Shown: positions 1 through 7,632 of the stretch, piece by piece
Layout: every line of letters starts with the position of its first letter
Position numbering within the stretch: position 1 is the stretch's first letter
NCBI GenBank assembly: GCA_003248865.1
Contig: QFPK01000006.1
Coordinates: 1-64,000, forward strand
Direction: 5' to 3'
From: Sphingomonas sp.
GTDB lineage: Bacteria; Pseudomonadota; Alphaproteobacteria; Sphingomonadales; Sphingomonadaceae
Length of the DNA stretch: 64,000 bases
Position numbers and translations under genes: made by a program
Notes under the pieces: model-generated
Databases searched by the model: none
Told to the model about the DNA's origin: nothing
Seen by the model: only the letters and a program-made list of their open reading frames with translations

Positions 1-390
1 GCCGACCGCGCCGCGCTGGTGGGCGTGGGCGGCGTCGGCCCCGAAGTCGCCTCGGCACTGGCCGATTTCTGGAGCGAACCGCACAACCGCGATCTGGTCC
101 ATGATCTGCTGGCGCAGGTGCAACCGGCCGAAGTGCGGCTGGAAACCCGCGAAAGCCCGGTCTCCGGCAAGACCATCGTCTTCACCGGCACGCTGGAAAG
201 CATGGGCCGCGACGAGGCCAAGGCCAAGGCCGAAGCCCTGGGCGCGAAAGTGGCGGGCAGCGTCAGCGCGAAGACCAACATTGTGGTTGCGGGCGCAGAC
301 GCCGGCTCCAAGCGCGCGAAGGCAGAGGCACTGGGCGTGCAGGTGATGTCAGAGGAAGATTGGCTGGCGATCCTTGCTGCCAGCGCCTGA
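1..390 (+). CDS. ligA: NAD-dependent DNA ligase LigA, C-terminal fragment
   Basis: The reading frame is open from the first base of the window, so the gene starts to the left; 129 residues are visible. They begin in the last helix-hairpin-helix unit (GVGGVGPEVASALADFW), which grips DNA, and continue into a BRCT domain (about residues 52-129, with GKTIVFTGTLESMGR, a Gly-Ala turn and the late Trp of SEEDWL). This order is diagnostic for the C-terminus of bacterial LigA, which seals nicks at Okazaki fragments using NAD+. The adenylation and OB domains lie outside the window. The gene ends shortly before a palindromic repeat. Confidence 0.93.
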   Translation, partial: ADRAALVGVGGVGPEVASALADFWSEPHNRDLVHDLLAQVQPAEVRLETRESPVSGKTIVFTGTLESMGRDEAKAKAEALGAKVAGSVSAKTNIVVAGADAGSKRAKAEALGVQVMSEEDWLAILAASA

Positions 391-404
391 CCTTACCACC
401 GCTT

Positions 405-433
405 CACGCCGGGTTTGACCCGGGGTCCAGCTT
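405..433 (+). repeat. Palindromic intergenic repeat, copy 1
   Basis: The core reads CCGGGTTTGACCCGGGG followed by TCCAGCTT. It matches copy 3 in the same orientation with two mismatches. It lies between the ligA stop and the stop codon of the GIY-YIG gene, and is inverted relative to copy 2 on the other side of that gene. The CCGGG...CCCGG core can fold into a hairpin, so it may also work as a terminator for both convergent genes. Confidence 0.8.
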
Positions 434-441
434 CGTCGCCA

Positions 442-741
442 TCACAGCAGTTGCGGATAGAGATCGCTCCAGTCCGGATTCGCCTTTTCGATCAGCGTGA
501 ACTTCCATTCCCGCTGCCAGCGTTTGATGCGCTTTTCCTGTGCGATGCAGGCCCTGATGTCAGAGCCCTGTTCCGCCCAGACGAGCCGGGTAAGTCCATG
601 CCGGGCGCAGAAATCCGATCCCTCGCCAACACGATGCTGGTGAACACGAGCCGCGAGATGCGATGTCACGCCGACATAGATCGTGCCGCGGTAGCGGTTG
701 GCCATGATGTAGACCCAGCCGCCCTGTCGCTCGCGATCCAT
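442..741 (-). CDS. GIY-YIG nuclease superfamily protein
   Basis: This 99-residue protein is a minimal single-domain GIY-YIG nuclease. The first signature is split as VYIMAN...GTIYVGVT (residues about 10-26), followed by the conserved Arg of HLAARVHQH (about 28-36) and the acidic region around the QEKRIKRWQREWK helix (about 68-80), the usual family pattern. Such small proteins are common in alphaproteobacteria and are often labelled excinuclease subunit C-like, but no UvrC domains are present. Substrate and role are unknown. The gene stands alone between ligA and prmA, with copies of one palindromic repeat in inverted orientation on its two sides, which suggests a mobile or repeat-associated unit. 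Confidence 0.85.
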   Translation of the reverse strand: MDRERQGGWVYIMANRYRGTIYVGVTSHLAARVHQHRVGEGSDFCARHGLTRLVWAEQGSDIRACIAQEKRIKRWQREWKFTLIEKANPDWSDLYPQLL

Positions 742-759
742 GGCGGTGAGGGTGAAGAC

Positions 760-791
760 AAGCTGGACCCCGGGTCAAGCCCGGGGTGACG
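760..791 (-). repeat. Palindromic intergenic repeat, copy 2 (inverted)
   Basis: This is the exact reverse complement of copy 3 (815-846) over 32 bp, with 23 bp between them. It sits 18 bp upstream of the GIY-YIG start codon. Together copies 2 and 3 can form a large cruciform or RNA hairpin in addition to the small hairpin inside each copy. Confidence 0.85.
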
Positions 792-814
792 GATTTGGAG
801 CCGTCGATTGATTT

Positions 815-846
815 CGTCACCCCGGGCTTGACCCGGGGTCCAGCTT
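815..846 (+). repeat. Palindromic intergenic repeat, copy 3
   Basis: The core is CCCCGGGCTTGACCCGGGG followed by TCCAGCTT. It is identical, in inverted orientation, to copy 2. It ends 23 bp before the stop of prmA, which reads toward it. No further copies were noticed by eye elsewhere in the window. Confidence 0.85.
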
Positions 847-869
847 TCTCGTTTCAGCCCGAACCGTGG

Positions 870-1832
870 CTACAGGCTATCAATCCGCCACCCGCGCCCG
901 GCCGTCTCGCGACGGCTGCCGCGCAGCGCCGCGCGGCGGTTTGCGGGCGCATCCTTGCGGAACAGCAGCACCGCCCATTCGCGACGCGGAGAGCGGTCGA
1001 TCAGCGTTAGCCCCTGCGCGCGATAGGCGGCGATCACCTTCGCCGCCTGCGGTTGCAGCAGTCCGGCCAGGATCAGATGCCCGCCGCGCGCCACCACGGC
1101 GGAGACTGAAGGCGCCAGCGCCACCAGCGGCCCCGCCAGTATGTTCGCGAACACCAGATCATAGGGTGCGCGGCCCGCGATCAGCGGATGCTCCACGCCG
1201 GGCGCGGCCAGCAGGGTGATTTCACCCGGCCTGCGGCCGGCCCGCACGCCGTTCAGCCGGGCATTCTCCACCGCAACCCGGGTGGCGATCGGGTCCAGAT
1301 CGGCCGCCGTCAGGCGTGCCTTGGGGAACAGCTTGCGCGCCGCGAACGCCAGCAGGCCCGATCCCGTGCCCACATCCAGCACATTGCGCTTCGGTCCCCG
1401 CTTCGCCAGCCGGGCCGCGATTCCGATGCAACCAGCGGTCGTCGCATGCTGGCCGGTGCCGAACGCCAGCCCCGCATCGATGCGGATCGGCCATTGCCCC
1501 GGCCTGGCGGTGCCCACCCAATCGCCAGTGTGCACATGGAAGCGCCCGATATCCACCGGCTCCAGCCCGGCCTGCGACAGCGTCACCCAGTCCGCGTCGT
1601 CCACGGTCGAAACCGAAGGCGCCCGGCCGGAGGAGGGGGCCAGCGCCCGGAACGCGGCCAGCAGGTCCTCGGCAGGCTTTTCCTCGCTGTAGAGCCGCAG
1701 TTCCCAGACATCGTCGGTCTCGGCCGCCACCAGAGTCGGCGTGGGCTCGAAGCCGGGAAAGGGCTCGTCCATCAGCGCGGCGGCATCGGCTTCGCCACGG
1801 GAGCAGGGCAGGGTGGCGATCCAGCTGCTCAT
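870..1832 (-). CDS. prmA: Ribosomal protein L11 methyltransferase PrmA
   Basis: This 320-residue class I SAM-dependent methyltransferase trimethylates ribosomal protein L11. Family marks are the AFGTGQHATT loop (residues 123-132), motif I VLDVGTGSGLL (151-161) and the NILAGPL motif (230-236) in the place of the catalytic NPPY loop. The first ~100 residues are the weakly conserved L11-binding domain. The start codon overlaps the stop of the upstream NadR-like kinase by 4 bp (ATGA), so the two are translationally coupled. The basic tail (NRRAALRGSRRETAGRGWR) is longer than in the E. coli enzyme. Confidence 0.95.
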   Translation of the reverse strand: MSSWIATLPCSRGEADAAALMDEPFPGFEPTPTLVAAETDDVWELRLYSEEKPAEDLLAAFRALAPSSGRAPSVSTVDDADWVTLSQAGLEPVDIGRFHVHTGDWVGTARPGQWPIRIDAGLAFGTGQHATTAGCIGIAARLAKRGPKRNVLDVGTGSGLLAFAARKLFPKARLTAADLDPIATRVAVENARLNGVRAGRRPGEITLLAAPGVEHPLIAGRAPYDLVFANILAGPLVALAPSVSAVVARGGHLILAGLLQPQAAKVIAAYRAQGLTLIDRSPRREWAVLLFRKDAPANRRAALRGSRRETAGRGWRIDSL

Positions 1833-2353
1833 GCGTTCACAGCAGCCAGTCGGGCATCGATCAGGGCCTCGGCGGCCTTCTTGCGCTCGTTCCAGCTGCC
1901 GGAAATGCGGTGCGGCTCGATCCCGCGCGCCGCGAATTCCGCGACCACCAGATCATGGAAGCGCAAGCGTTCGGGATCGTTGCCGAACATCCGCACCGGG
2001 TCCGCCACGAAGGGCACGTCCGGCAACAGCAGCAGATGCAGGTCAGCCCGGCTGGCGCGGCTGGCCAGGATCGGGTCGCGCCCGCCGAACAGCATGGTCG
2101 CCCACACGCTGGTCATCACGATGTCGGTGTCCTCGATCAGCACCGGCGGATCGGCAGCCGCGGCCTGATCGGCGGCGATCTCATGGCCCTCGGCGATGGC
2201 GTAATGATCCTCCAGCGTCAGGTCGCGCCGCAGCCGTTCCGTGTAGGTGCGGCCGAATTCCGGCACCAGCAGCCCGCGATACTGTTTCGCCAGCATCGCG
2301 GCCAGGGTGGACTTGCCCACCGATTCCACCCCAGACAGCACCACCCGCAGCAT
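1829..2353 (-). CDS. NadR-like nicotinamide riboside kinase (AAA ATPase)
   Basis: The 174-residue P-loop protein has a Walker A motif GVESVGKST (about 8-16) and LIEDTD (about 73-78) in the position of the second acidic motif. This matches the ribosylnicotinamide kinase domain of NadR without the HTH and adenylyltransferase parts. It should phosphorylate nicotinamide riboside to NMN in the cytosol. It sits directly after pnuC, overlapping it as TGATG, and before prmA. The ATG at 2353 is preferred to a TTG one codon upstream. The pnuC neighbour makes the substrate assignment likely, but it is inferred. Confidence 0.85.
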   Translation of the reverse strand: MLRVVLSGVESVGKSTLAAMLAKQYRGLLVPEFGRTYTERLRRDLTLEDHYAIAEGHEIAADQAAAADPPVLIEDTDIVMTSVWATMLFGGRDPILASRASRADLHLLLLPDVPFVADPVRMFGNDPERLRFHDLVVAEFAARGIEPHRISGSWNERKKAAEALIDARLAAVNA

Positions 2354-2919
2354 CAAGCCTGTTCCCGTTCAACCCGGCGCCATTCCCGCCAGCCATAAAG
2401 GGCGACCGCCAGCAGCACCGCATAGACGGCGCTGGTGAACCACAGCCCCTGCGAGGCATAGAGCCCCACCGAGACGAGGTTGACGAGGCACCACAGCGCC
2501 CAGGTCTCCACCCGGCGGCGCGCCTGCCAGAACTGGGCAGAGAGCGCCAGCGCCGTGTTCAGGCTGTCCGCGAAGGGCACGGCAGCATCCGTCGTCAGGT
2601 GCAGCAGCAGCCCCACCAGCAGCGCGGCCTTCAGCGTGCCGCCCAGCGTGATCCATTTTTCCAGTCGGCTCATGCGCAGCACGGGCACCTCGCCGGTTTC
2701 CGCCATCGAGCGCCGCCAGTTGAGGAGGCCATAGAGGTTCAGCGCGAGGAACAGGAACTGAAGCCCGAATGCCGCATAAAGATGCGCGCGCCAGAACACG
2801 ATCGCATAGAGGCTGACGGCCGCGATCCCGAACGCGTAATTCCAGAGAGAGCGTCGCGCCACCAGCCACACATTGGCCAGCAGCAGGGCTGCGGCGAACG
2901 CCTCGAGCTCCCAGCTCAT
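2353..2919 (-). CDS. pnuC: Nicotinamide riboside transporter PnuC
   Basis: This 188-residue inner-membrane protein has about seven hydrophobic helices and the family motifs LWNYAFGI, FLALNLYGLLNWRR and WCLVNLVSVGLYASQGLW. PnuC carriers let nicotinamide riboside enter by facilitated diffusion and depend on intracellular phosphorylation, which the next gene can supply. The frame stays open 22 codons further upstream, but the ATG at 2919 gives the usual N-terminus (MSWELEAFAAALLLANVWL). The gene is divergent from the kinase gene at 3052. Confidence 0.92.
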   Translation of the reverse strand: MSWELEAFAAALLLANVWLVARRSLWNYAFGIAAVSLYAIVFWRAHLYAAFGLQFLFLALNLYGLLNWRRSMAETGEVPVLRMSRLEKWITLGGTLKAALLVGLLLHLTTDAAVPFADSLNTALALSAQFWQARRRVETWALWCLVNLVSVGLYASQGLWFTSAVYAVLLAVALYGWREWRRVEREQA

Positions 2920-3051
2920 CGTGCCGGTTTCATCAGGATGCGCTCCCCCCAATGCCAGCTTGCCGCCTGTGCGCGCTGCGCCCAAGGCAAAGGTCGGGAG
3001 ACACGGGAAGGGAATGCATGGCGGGTATCCGGTGGCGGCAAATGGCAGCGC

Positions 3052-4083
3052 ATGTCAATCAAGGCTGTGGGCGAGGCTGCGGGCAGGCGGACAGCGATGC
3101 TTGATCCGGCAGGCGAGGGGAAGGCCGCCCTGCAGGCCCTGATCGGCCGGGGCCTCGGCGAAACAGTGGCGGTGGGGCAGGTGGCGCAGCTGTCGGGCGG
3201 CGCTTCCAGCGCGACATATCGCGTGGAGATCGAGGACGGCAGCGGCCTGCGCCAGTTGATCTTCCAGCGCAGCGCGGGGGACATGAACAACAGTGCCCCG
3301 CGCCGGGTGCAGGCAGAGGTGCAGACCCGCGCCGGTGCGCTGGGGGTGCCGGTGGCGCGGGTTGTCGCGATCACGGTTCCGGGCGACGATTTGGGGGACG
3401 GCGTCGTCACCGAACTGGTGGAGGGCGAGGCGCTCGCCCCGCGCTGGCTGCGCAGCCCCGATTATGCCGCCGCGCGGGACAGGCTGACCGGGCAATGTGC
3501 GGAGGCGCTGTCGCACCTGCATGCCGCGCCAGTCTCGCATTGGGCGGACCTGCCGCTGAAAAGCGGATCAGGCGCGGAGCTGCTGGCCGACATGTTCGAA
3601 TGGTATCGTCGGCTGGGCGTGGATGTGCCCGCCTTCGATCTCGCCTTCGCCTGGGCGAAGCCGCGCATGCCCGCCACGCCCGCCAGTTGCCTGGTTCATG
3701 GCGATTTCCGATCGGGCAACATCCTTGTCGGGCATGACGGTCTGACGGCCGTGCTGGACTGGGAGCTGACCCACCTGTCCGTTCCGGCGGAGGATCTGGG
3801 CTGGCTGTGTGTGCAGGCCTGGCGCTTCGGCCAGTGGCAGCTGCCGGTCGGCGGCTTCGGCACAAGGGAGGCGCTGCTGGAGGCCTATGGCGGGGGGGTG
3901 ACGGCCGAGGAGCTGCACATCTGGGAAGTCTATGGCAATCTGAAATGGGGCATGAGCTGCCTGCAACTGGCCGACGACCACGCCTCGGGCCGGGTGCCGT
4001 CGGTGGAGCGCGCCGCCATCGGCCGCCGCGTCAGCGAGGTCGCCGCCGATCTCACCTATCTTCTCGCTTTCGGAGAGCTTTGA
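3052..4083 (+). CDS. Aminoglycoside phosphotransferase (APH) family kinase
   Basis: This 343-residue APH/choline kinase-fold protein has the catalytic loop HGDFRSGN (216-223) and the metal-binding LDWE (235-238) after a typical N-lobe (VAQLSGGASSATYRVEI). It resembles the acyl-CoA dehydrogenase-associated phosphotransferases of alphaproteobacteria rather than a resistance enzyme; its substrate is unknown. The ATG at 3052 and another at 3097 are both possible starts, and the shorter form begins MLDPAGEGKAALQAL. The DUF6285 gene follows after one base, so the two form an operon. Confidence 0.82.
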   Translation: MSIKAVGEAAGRRTAMLDPAGEGKAALQALIGRGLGETVAVGQVAQLSGGASSATYRVEIEDGSGLRQLIFQRSAGDMNNSAPRRVQAEVQTRAGALGVPVARVVAITVPGDDLGDGVVTELVEGEALAPRWLRSPDYAAARDRLTGQCAEALSHLHAAPVSHWADLPLKSGSGAELLADMFEWYRRLGVDVPAFDLAFAWAKPRMPATPASCLVHGDFRSGNILVGHDGLTAVLDWELTHLSVPAEDLGWLCVQAWRFGQWQLPVGGFGTREALLEAYGGGVTAEELHIWEVYGNLKWGMSCLQLADDHASGRVPSVERAAIGRRVSEVAADLTYLLAFGEL

Positions 4084-4084
4084 G

Positions 4085-4429
4085 ATGAGCCACCCCACCG
4101 CAACCCAGCTGGTCGAGGCCGTGCAGCTGTTCCTGAAAGAGGCCGAGGGCGCGCTGGAAGGCCGCTTGGCGTTCCATGCGCGCGTGGCGGGCAACGCGCT
4201 GGCGATCGTGGCTCGCGAACTGGCGCAGCAGCCGGACGCGGCCGAGGCGGCTGCGCTGGCGGAATTCGGCGGCGTGACGGCGCTGTGCGAGGGGCTGCGC
4301 AGCGGCACGCTCTCGCCCGAGGATCCCGCCGTTCTGGCCGCCATCCGCGAAGCCGCACTCGCGCGGCTGGCCGTCGACAACCCGCGCTACGCCAGCTTCG
4401 AACGGCTCTCTACGCGCAGCCTGTCGTGA
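4085..4429 (+). CDS. DUF6285 domain-containing protein
   Basis: This 114-residue soluble, helical, Ala/Leu-rich protein begins MSHPTATQLVEAVQLFL and contains GRLAFHARVAGNALAIVAREL, the conserved stretch of DUF6285. The family usually follows an APH-like phosphotransferase, exactly as here with one base between the genes, so the two probably act together. The biochemical role is unknown. No membrane segment or signal peptide is seen. Confidence 0.75.
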   Translation: MSHPTATQLVEAVQLFLKEAEGALEGRLAFHARVAGNALAIVARELAQQPDAAEAAALAEFGGVTALCEGLRSGTLSPEDPAVLAAIREAALARLAVDNPRYASFERLSTRSLS

Positions 4430-4447
4430 TGCGAATGCGTCGCAACA

Positions 4448-4476
4448 GCAGCCATGCGCCTGTGGCATGGCTGCCA
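4448..4476. promoter_or_regulatory. GCATGGCTGCCA motif with inverted partner, upstream of sdhC
   Basis: GCATGGCTGCCA lies at 4465-4476, preceded by its inverted partner GCAGCCATGC at 4448-4457, so the pair forms a hairpin with a short spacer. It ends 104 bp before the sdhC start. The same 12-mer occurs at 11760 and 63824, with near copies at 17838 and 61744. The function is not known; a transcription factor site or leader RNA structure for sdh is possible. Confidence 0.6.
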
Positions 4477-4511
4477 CGTTCGCTTCGGAGCGTGTGCGAC
4501 CTTGGTATCGA

Positions 4512-4523
4512 CTGTTGCAACAG
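4512..4523. promoter_or_regulatory. Palindrome in the sdhC upstream region
   Basis: CTGTTGCAACAG is a perfect 12-bp palindrome, 57 bp upstream of the sdhC ATG. Its position suits an operator or promoter-proximal site. No regulator can be assigned from sequence alone. Confidence 0.35.
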
Positions 4524-4580
4524 CGCAAAAACCGTCCCAATGCAGCCCGGCATAAGGGGATAGAAGGAAAACCAAGGGCC

Positions 4581-4976
4581 ATGGCTTCCAGCCGACCGCT
4601 GTCGCCGCACCTCTCCATCTGGAAATGGCGCGTGCATGCCATCACTTCGATCACGCACCGGGTCACCGGCAACGGCCTCGCATTCGTGGGCCTGTCGCTG
4701 TTCGCCTGGTGGCTGGCTGCCGCTGCGACCTCCAAGGAAGCCTATGAGACCTTCCTGACCTTCGCCACCCATCCCGTCGGCTGGCTGGTGTGGGTGGGCA
4801 TCAGCTGGTTCTTCTTCCAGCATCTTCTGTCCGGCATCCGCCACCTGCTGATGGACACCGGCTGGGGCTATGAACTGGGCGTCGCCAAGCTCAGCGCCAC
4901 CTGGACCTGGGTTGGCTCCGTTCTGCTGACCGCCGCCTTCTGGGGCGTGGTGCTGTTCGGGCGGGGGATCATCTGA
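4581..4976 (+). CDS. sdhC: Succinate dehydrogenase cytochrome b556 subunit SdhC
   Basis: This 131-residue membrane anchor starts MASSRPLSPHLSIWKWRVHAITSITHRVTGNGL. The SxxHRxTG motif lines the quinone site, and SGIRHLLMDTGWGYEL contains the likely haem-b ligand His. There are three transmembrane helices. The frame is open further upstream, but the ATG at 4581 follows an AAGGAAA ribosome-binding stretch and gives the family-typical N-terminus. With SdhD it holds the SdhAB catalytic pair on the inner membrane and passes electrons to ubiquinone. Its stop overlaps the sdhD start (TGATG). Confidence 0.95.
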   Translation: MASSRPLSPHLSIWKWRVHAITSITHRVTGNGLAFVGLSLFAWWLAAAATSKEAYETFLTFATHPVGWLVWVGISWFFFQHLLSGIRHLLMDTGWGYELGVAKLSATWTWVGSVLLTAAFWGVVLFGRGII

Positions 4977-5368
4977 TGGCCGGCAAGTTCCAGAGCGCCT
5001 CCGGGCTGAAGCAGGTGCGCGGCCTCGGCAGCGCGAAATCCGGCGTCCACCACTGGTGGCTGCAACGCGTCACGGCGGTGGGCACCTTTGCGCTGGCAGT
5101 GTGGTTCATCGTCTCGCTGATCCTGCTGCCCAACCTCGATCATGGCAGCGTGACGGCGTGGATCGGCCAGCCGCTGGTGGCCGTGCCGCTGCTGTTGCTG
5201 ACCGTCTCCGTGTTCTGGCACGCCCGGCTGGGCAGCCAGGTGCTGATCGAGGACTATGTCCATTCCGAAGGGCTGAAGCTGCTGGCAGTGGTGGCCTTGA
5301 ACTTCTTCAATCTGGGCGTCGGCGCCATCGCCTTCTTCTCCATCGCCCGCATCGCCTTCGGAGCCTGA
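4976..5368 (+). CDS. sdhD: Succinate dehydrogenase membrane anchor subunit SdhD
   Basis: The 130-residue protein has three predicted transmembrane helices and the family marks HHWWLQRVTAVGTFAL near the N-terminus and FWHARLGSQVLIEDYVH, containing the conserved His and Asp-Tyr pair near the haem and quinone site. It is the second anchor of respiratory complex II. Translation is coupled to sdhC by the TGATG overlap; sdhA follows after 3 bases. Confidence 0.93.
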   Translation: MAGKFQSASGLKQVRGLGSAKSGVHHWWLQRVTAVGTFALAVWFIVSLILLPNLDHGSVTAWIGQPLVAVPLLLLTVSVFWHARLGSQVLIEDYVHSEGLKLLAVVALNFFNLGVGAIAFFSIARIAFGA

Positions 5369-5371
5369 CCC

Positions 5372-7174
5372 GTGTCTGACGCTTACAAGATCATCGATCA
5401 CACCTACGACACCGTCGTGGTCGGCGCGGGCGGTTCGGGCCTGCGCGCCACCATGGGCTCGGCGGAATCCGGCCTGAAGACGGCCTGCATCACCAAGGTG
5501 TTCCCCACCCGCAGCCACACGGTCGCGGCGCAGGGCGGCATCGCCGCCAGCCTGGGCAACAACACGCCGGACCACTGGACCTGGCACATGTACGACACCG
5601 TGAAGGGGTCGGACTGGCTGGGCGACCAGGACGCCATCGAATATATGGTGCGCGAAGCCCCGGCCGCCGTCTATGAACTGGAACATGCGGGCGTGCCCTT
5701 CAGCCGCAACCAGAACGGCACCATCTACCAGCGCCCGTTCGGCGGCCACATGCAGAATATGGGCGCCGGCCCGCCGGTGCAGCGCACCTGCGCCGCGGCA
5801 GACCGCACCGGCCACGCCATGCTTCACGCGCTCTATCAGCAGAGCCTGAAATATGATGCGGACTTCTACATCGAATATTTCGCCATCGACCTGATCATGG
5901 AAAACGGCGCCTGCCGGGGCGTGATCGCGATCTGCCTGGCCGACGGGACGATCCACCGCTTCCGCAGCCATGCGGTCGTTCTGGCGACGGGCGGCTATGG
6001 CCGGGCCTATTTCTCCGCCACCTCCGCCCACACCTGCACGGGCGACGGCGGCGGCATGGTGCTGCGCGCGGGCCTGCCGCTGCAGGATCTGGAATTCGTG
6101 CAGTTCCACCCGACCGGCATCTACGGCGCGGGCGTGCTGATCACCGAAGGCGCGCGGGGGGAGGGCGGCTACCTCACCAATTCCGAAGGCGAGCGCTTCA
6201 TGGAGCGCTACGCACCGTCCGCCAAGGACCTCGCCAGCCGCGACGTCGTCTCCCGCTCGATGGCGATGGAGATGCGCGAAGGCCGGGGCGTCGGCGCCAA
6301 CAAGGACCATATCTTCCTGCACCTGGATCATATCGATCCCAAGGTGCTGCACGAGCGGCTGCCGGGCATCACCGAGAGCGGCAAGATCTTCGCCGGCGTC
6401 GATCTCACCCGCGAGCCGCTGCCCGTCACGCCGACGGTGCACTACAACATGGGCGGAATCCCCTGCAATTATCACGGCCAGGTCGTCACCAAGGTGGGCG
6501 ACGATCCGGAAGTGATCGTGCCGGGCCTGTTCGCGGTCGGCGAAGCGGCCTGCGTGTCGGTGCACGGCGCCAACCGCCTCGGCTCCAACTCGCTCATTGA
6601 CCTTGTCGTGTTCGGCCGGGCGACGGGCCTGTTCCTGAAGGACAATCTGAAGCCGAACGCCGCGCACAAGACGCTTCCGGCGGATTCAGCCGATCTCGCG
6701 CTGAGCCGGCTGGATCATTACCGCAATGCCAAGGGCGGTTCGCCGACCGCGCAGGTGCGGCTGGAAATGCAGCACACCATGCAGAAGCATGCCGCCGTGT
6801 TCCGCGACAGCGAGCTTCTGTCGGAAGGCGTCACGCGGATGGCCGAAGTGAACAAGCGGATGCAGGACATCGACGTTCAGGACCGCTCGCTGATCTGGAA
6901 CACCGACCTGATCGAGACGCTGGAGCTCGACAATCTGATGTCGCAGGCGGTCTCCACCATGGTCAGCGCGGAAAATCGCAAGGAAAGCCGCGGCGCCCAC
7001 GCGCACGAGGATTATCCGAACCGCGACGACGAGAACTGGATGAAGCACACCATCAGCTGGTTCGAAGGCTGGGGCGGGAACGGCGGCAAGGTGACGTTGG
7101 GTGACCGCCCGGTGCACACCTACACGCTGACCGACGAGGCCGAATACATCAAGCCGAAGGCGCGGGTTTACTGA
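5372..7174 (+). CDS. sdhA: Succinate dehydrogenase flavoprotein subunit SdhA
   Basis: This 600-residue flavoprotein oxidises succinate to fumarate. Visible marks are the FAD-binding VVVGAGGSGLRATMG (15-29), the covalent-FAD His49 in TRSHTVAAQGG, the capping-domain active-site segment QFHPTGIYGAGVLITEGARGEGG, and the late FAD motif HGANRLGSNSL. The C-terminus ends YIKPKARVY, as in full-length alphaproteobacterial and mitochondrial proteins. It starts with GTG at 5372, directly after sdhD. An unusual A+T-rich gene starts two bases after its stop, separating it from sdhB. Confidence 0.97.
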   Translation: MSDAYKIIDHTYDTVVVGAGGSGLRATMGSAESGLKTACITKVFPTRSHTVAAQGGIAASLGNNTPDHWTWHMYDTVKGSDWLGDQDAIEYMVREAPAAVYELEHAGVPFSRNQNGTIYQRPFGGHMQNMGAGPPVQRTCAAADRTGHAMLHALYQQSLKYDADFYIEYFAIDLIMENGACRGVIAICLADGTIHRFRSHAVVLATGGYGRAYFSATSAHTCTGDGGGMVLRAGLPLQDLEFVQFHPTGIYGAGVLITEGARGEGGYLTNSEGERFMERYAPSAKDLASRDVVSRSMAMEMREGRGVGANKDHIFLHLDHIDPKVLHERLPGITESGKIFAGVDLTREPLPVTPTVHYNMGGIPCNYHGQVVTKVGDDPEVIVPGLFAVGEAACVSVHGANRLGSNSLIDLVVFGRATGLFLKDNLKPNAAHKTLPADSADLALSRLDHYRNAKGGSPTAQVRLEMQHTMQKHAAVFRDSELLSEGVTRMAEVNKRMQDIDVQDRSLIWNTDLIETLELDNLMSQAVSTMVSAENRKESRGAHAHEDYPNRDDENWMKHTISWFEGWGGNGGKVTLGDRPVHTYTLTDEAEYIKPKARVY

Positions 7175-7176
7175 TC

Positions 7177-7632
7177 ATGCGTCCATTCGCTTTGACATTG
7201 ACTGCGATTTGCTCAGTTTCGGCAAGCCCAGGCTTTGGCACAAGCTTCAAAGACGTTATTCGGGAAATGCAGAAACCTGTTGGATCTGCCGGTGAGTATA
7301 AAGATGGAAACCAAATTCTGGTGAAATCCTTTACTTCAACCGAAAAATGGACCGATGTCCGTGAAGCGGCGTTGCTTCGTATTGCTGATATGACCGAAGC
7401 AAAAGGCTACAAGCGTTTTGCTGTATCGTCAGAGCGTTGCACCTCGCAGAAACGAGGTAGTCAGAGTGAGTGCAAGATCAGAGCGCAAATGCTGGCTGAT
7501 GAAGAAGTTGCAATGTTCGATCCGGCAAAACCGGTAGTTTATCATCTGGTCGCCGATGTTCGTGAAGGTCGGTTTGGCGTGACCCCGCCAGCGGATGCTG
7601 AACGTGCGCGCACTTGGTTTGGGAACAATTGA
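7177..7632 (+). CDS. Unrecognised exported protein inserted between sdhA and sdhB
   Basis: The 151-residue product begins with a signal-peptide-like segment (MRPFALTLTAICSVSASPGFG), followed by a soluble domain with two Cys (in SSERCTSQ and QSECKIRAQ). The region ALLRIADMTEAKGYKRFAVSSE recalls small alphaproteobacterial exported proteins of the CC0125/CC1285 type, but the match is weak and no function is claimed. Three 60-base lines counted by hand gave 45-48% G+C, against about 65% in both neighbours, and codon use is accordingly A/T-rich. It starts 2 bp after sdhA, and its stop overlaps the sdhB start (TGATG), so ribosomes must pass through it to reach sdhB. sdhA and sdhB are normally adjacent; recent insertion is inferred. 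Confidence 0.7.
   Translation: MRPFALTLTAICSVSASPGFGTSFKDVIREMQKPVGSAGEYKDGNQILVKSFTSTEKWTDVREAALLRIADMTEAKGYKRFAVSSERCTSQKRGSQSECKIRAQMLADEEVAMFDPAKPVVYHLVADVREGRFGVTPPADAERARTWFGNN

Noticed and set aside
1741..3051. A long upstream extension of the APH-like kinase
   Set aside because: The frame is open but crosses the opposite-strand genes pnuC and the NadR-like kinase; the kinase fold starts after 3052.
3052..4083. Aminoglycoside resistance gene
   Set aside because: The APH fold alone does not give that function, and the DUF6285 partner points to a metabolic kinase family.
4868..6667. Open frame of about 600 codons antisense to sdhCDA
   Set aside because: It lies opposite conserved complex II genes and its product is a low-complexity Ala/Gly/Asp/His-rich string without known motifs.
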